From assembly GCA_027459785.1 (NCBI GenBank), contig DAIDGU010000005.1, positions 1 to 64,000 of the forward strand: a stretch of 64,000 nucleotides of DNA. Reading direction: 5' to 3'. This stretch comes from Ktedonobacteria bacterium (GTDB lineage Bacteria > Chloroflexota > Ktedonobacteria > Ktedonobacterales > JACDGC01). Position 1 is the stretch's first letter, and every line of letters begins with the position of its first letter. The notes under the pieces are model-generated. The model searched no databases and was not told where the DNA came from. It worked only from the letters and a program-made list of their open reading frames with translations. This document shows, one piece after another, positions 63,625 through 64,000 of the stretch. The translations under genes were made by a program, and so were the position numbers.

Positions 63625-64000
63625 ATGCAACTAGAAGTGATCGCGCAGCAGCCCACCACACCCACCGCGCGCCCGCCAGTGCTGTTTGTGCATGGTGCCT
63701 GGCACGGTGCCTGGTGCTGGATGTCGCATTTCGTGCCGTATTTCGTCGCGCAGGGCTATCCCGTGTTTGCGCTGAGTTTTCGCGCGCACGGTGCCAGTGA
63801 GGGCGCGAAGCACACAAGGGGCAAGCGCATCGCACAGTATGCGGCGGACGTGGCGCAGGTGGCGGCGCAGATCGATCAGCCGCCGATCCTCATCAGCCAT
63901 TCGATGGGGACGCTGGTAGCGCAAAAATATCTGGAACGCCAACCGGTGCGGGCGCACGTGATGCTGGCCCCGGTGCCGCCCGCTGGCGTCTGGGGGACGA
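63625..64000 (+). CDS. Alpha/beta hydrolase, truncated by the window edge
   Basis: First 125 residues only. Motifs: VLFVHGAWHGAWCW (oxyanion region), FALSFRAHGASEG and the nucleophile elbow LISHSMGTLVAQ. CAGGAGG lies 7 nt before the ATG. Resembles the esterase/lipase-like group with the HGAWHGAWCW motif. The rest lies beyond the window. Confidence 0.85.
   Translation, partial: MQLEVIAQQPTTPTARPPVLFVHGAWHGAWCWMSHFVPYFVAQGYPVFALSFRAHGASEGAKHTRGKRIAQYAADVAQVAAQIDQPPILISHSMGTLVAQKYLERQPVRAHVMLAPVPPAGVWGT

Overview
The window is GC-rich chromosomal DNA from a bacterium, most likely a member of the Chloroflexota (inference from gene content, not from a marker phylogeny). Pointers are a complete late menaquinone pathway, F420 biosynthesis genes (cofD-cofC-cofE), a bacterial queuosine-salvage glycosidase, a Roadblock/LC7 protein, a very large DUF4012 envelope protein, a GH57/GT4 pair, and many small dispersed palindromic repeats. 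There is no rRNA operon, no CRISPR array and no phage.

Layout. 0.2-6.7 kb: menD-menH-menB-menC-menE on the + strand, tightly coupled (ATGA and 7-nt overlaps) except between menB and menC, where a CACGAA-type inverted-repeat element sits; related sequence also lies in frame inside menD and menE. 6.7-8.9 kb: an intact tRNA-Leu(CAA), then a MerR regulator divergent from an SDR epimerase, then a detached 3' piece of a tRNA-Leu, resembling an old integration footprint. 8.9-19.9 kb: methyltransferase, YceI-like lipocalin, four-domain S1 protein, CoA-type Nudix hydrolase, ComB, exonuclease/GIY-YIG fusion, queuosine salvage and a lipase-like hydrolase. 20-28 kb: carbohydrate block with trehalose-6-phosphate synthase divergent from a GH15 enzyme, then a receiver-like tail-anchored protein, a GT4-type glycosyltransferase and a GH57 enzyme. 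28-33 kb: two large membrane-anchored envelope proteins. 33-42 kb: dUTPase, M20 peptidase, MFS transporter, then the housekeeping run Roadblock-purM-purN-hypothetical-ispD, and a cyclopropane synthase. 42.2-43.4 kb: a stand-alone TnpB (IS605/IS1341-type) element with structured ends that abuts the start codon of a small membrane protein gene. 43.5-53 kb: carotenoid desaturase, phosphoesterase, type II NADH dehydrogenase, a secreted glycosidase-like protein, a Vgb-like propeller and a GT2. 53-64 kb: an Mrp-type ATPase without the usual CXXC, a hendecad coiled-coil protein, a GT-C-like membrane protein, the cof cluster, a KDPG-aldolase with a proline-rich tail, a WD40 propeller, a DUF4241 protein and a partial hydrolase.

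How the genes fit together: menaquinone made by the men operon is the expected acceptor for the type II NADH dehydrogenase; ispD feeds isoprenoid precursors that both menaquinone and the carotenoids from crtI need; the F420 genes supply a deazaflavin cofactor; the OtsA/GH15/GT4/GH57 block points to trehalose and alpha-glucan turnover.

The most striking non-gene signals are three repeat families: (i) a cloverleaf-like palindrome of about 122 bp in three copies whose core is flipped between copies; (ii) purine-skewed CACGAA arms, usually as inverted repeats, that have entered two essential-looking coding regions in frame; (iii) a GGACAGACATTCC-type repeat that builds a palindrome of about 500 bp. 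The TnpB right-end junction, which looks as if it turned an ATG start into ACG, is the most testable mobile-element observation. Starts were chosen from ribosome-binding sites and family N-termini, so several differ from the longest open frame.
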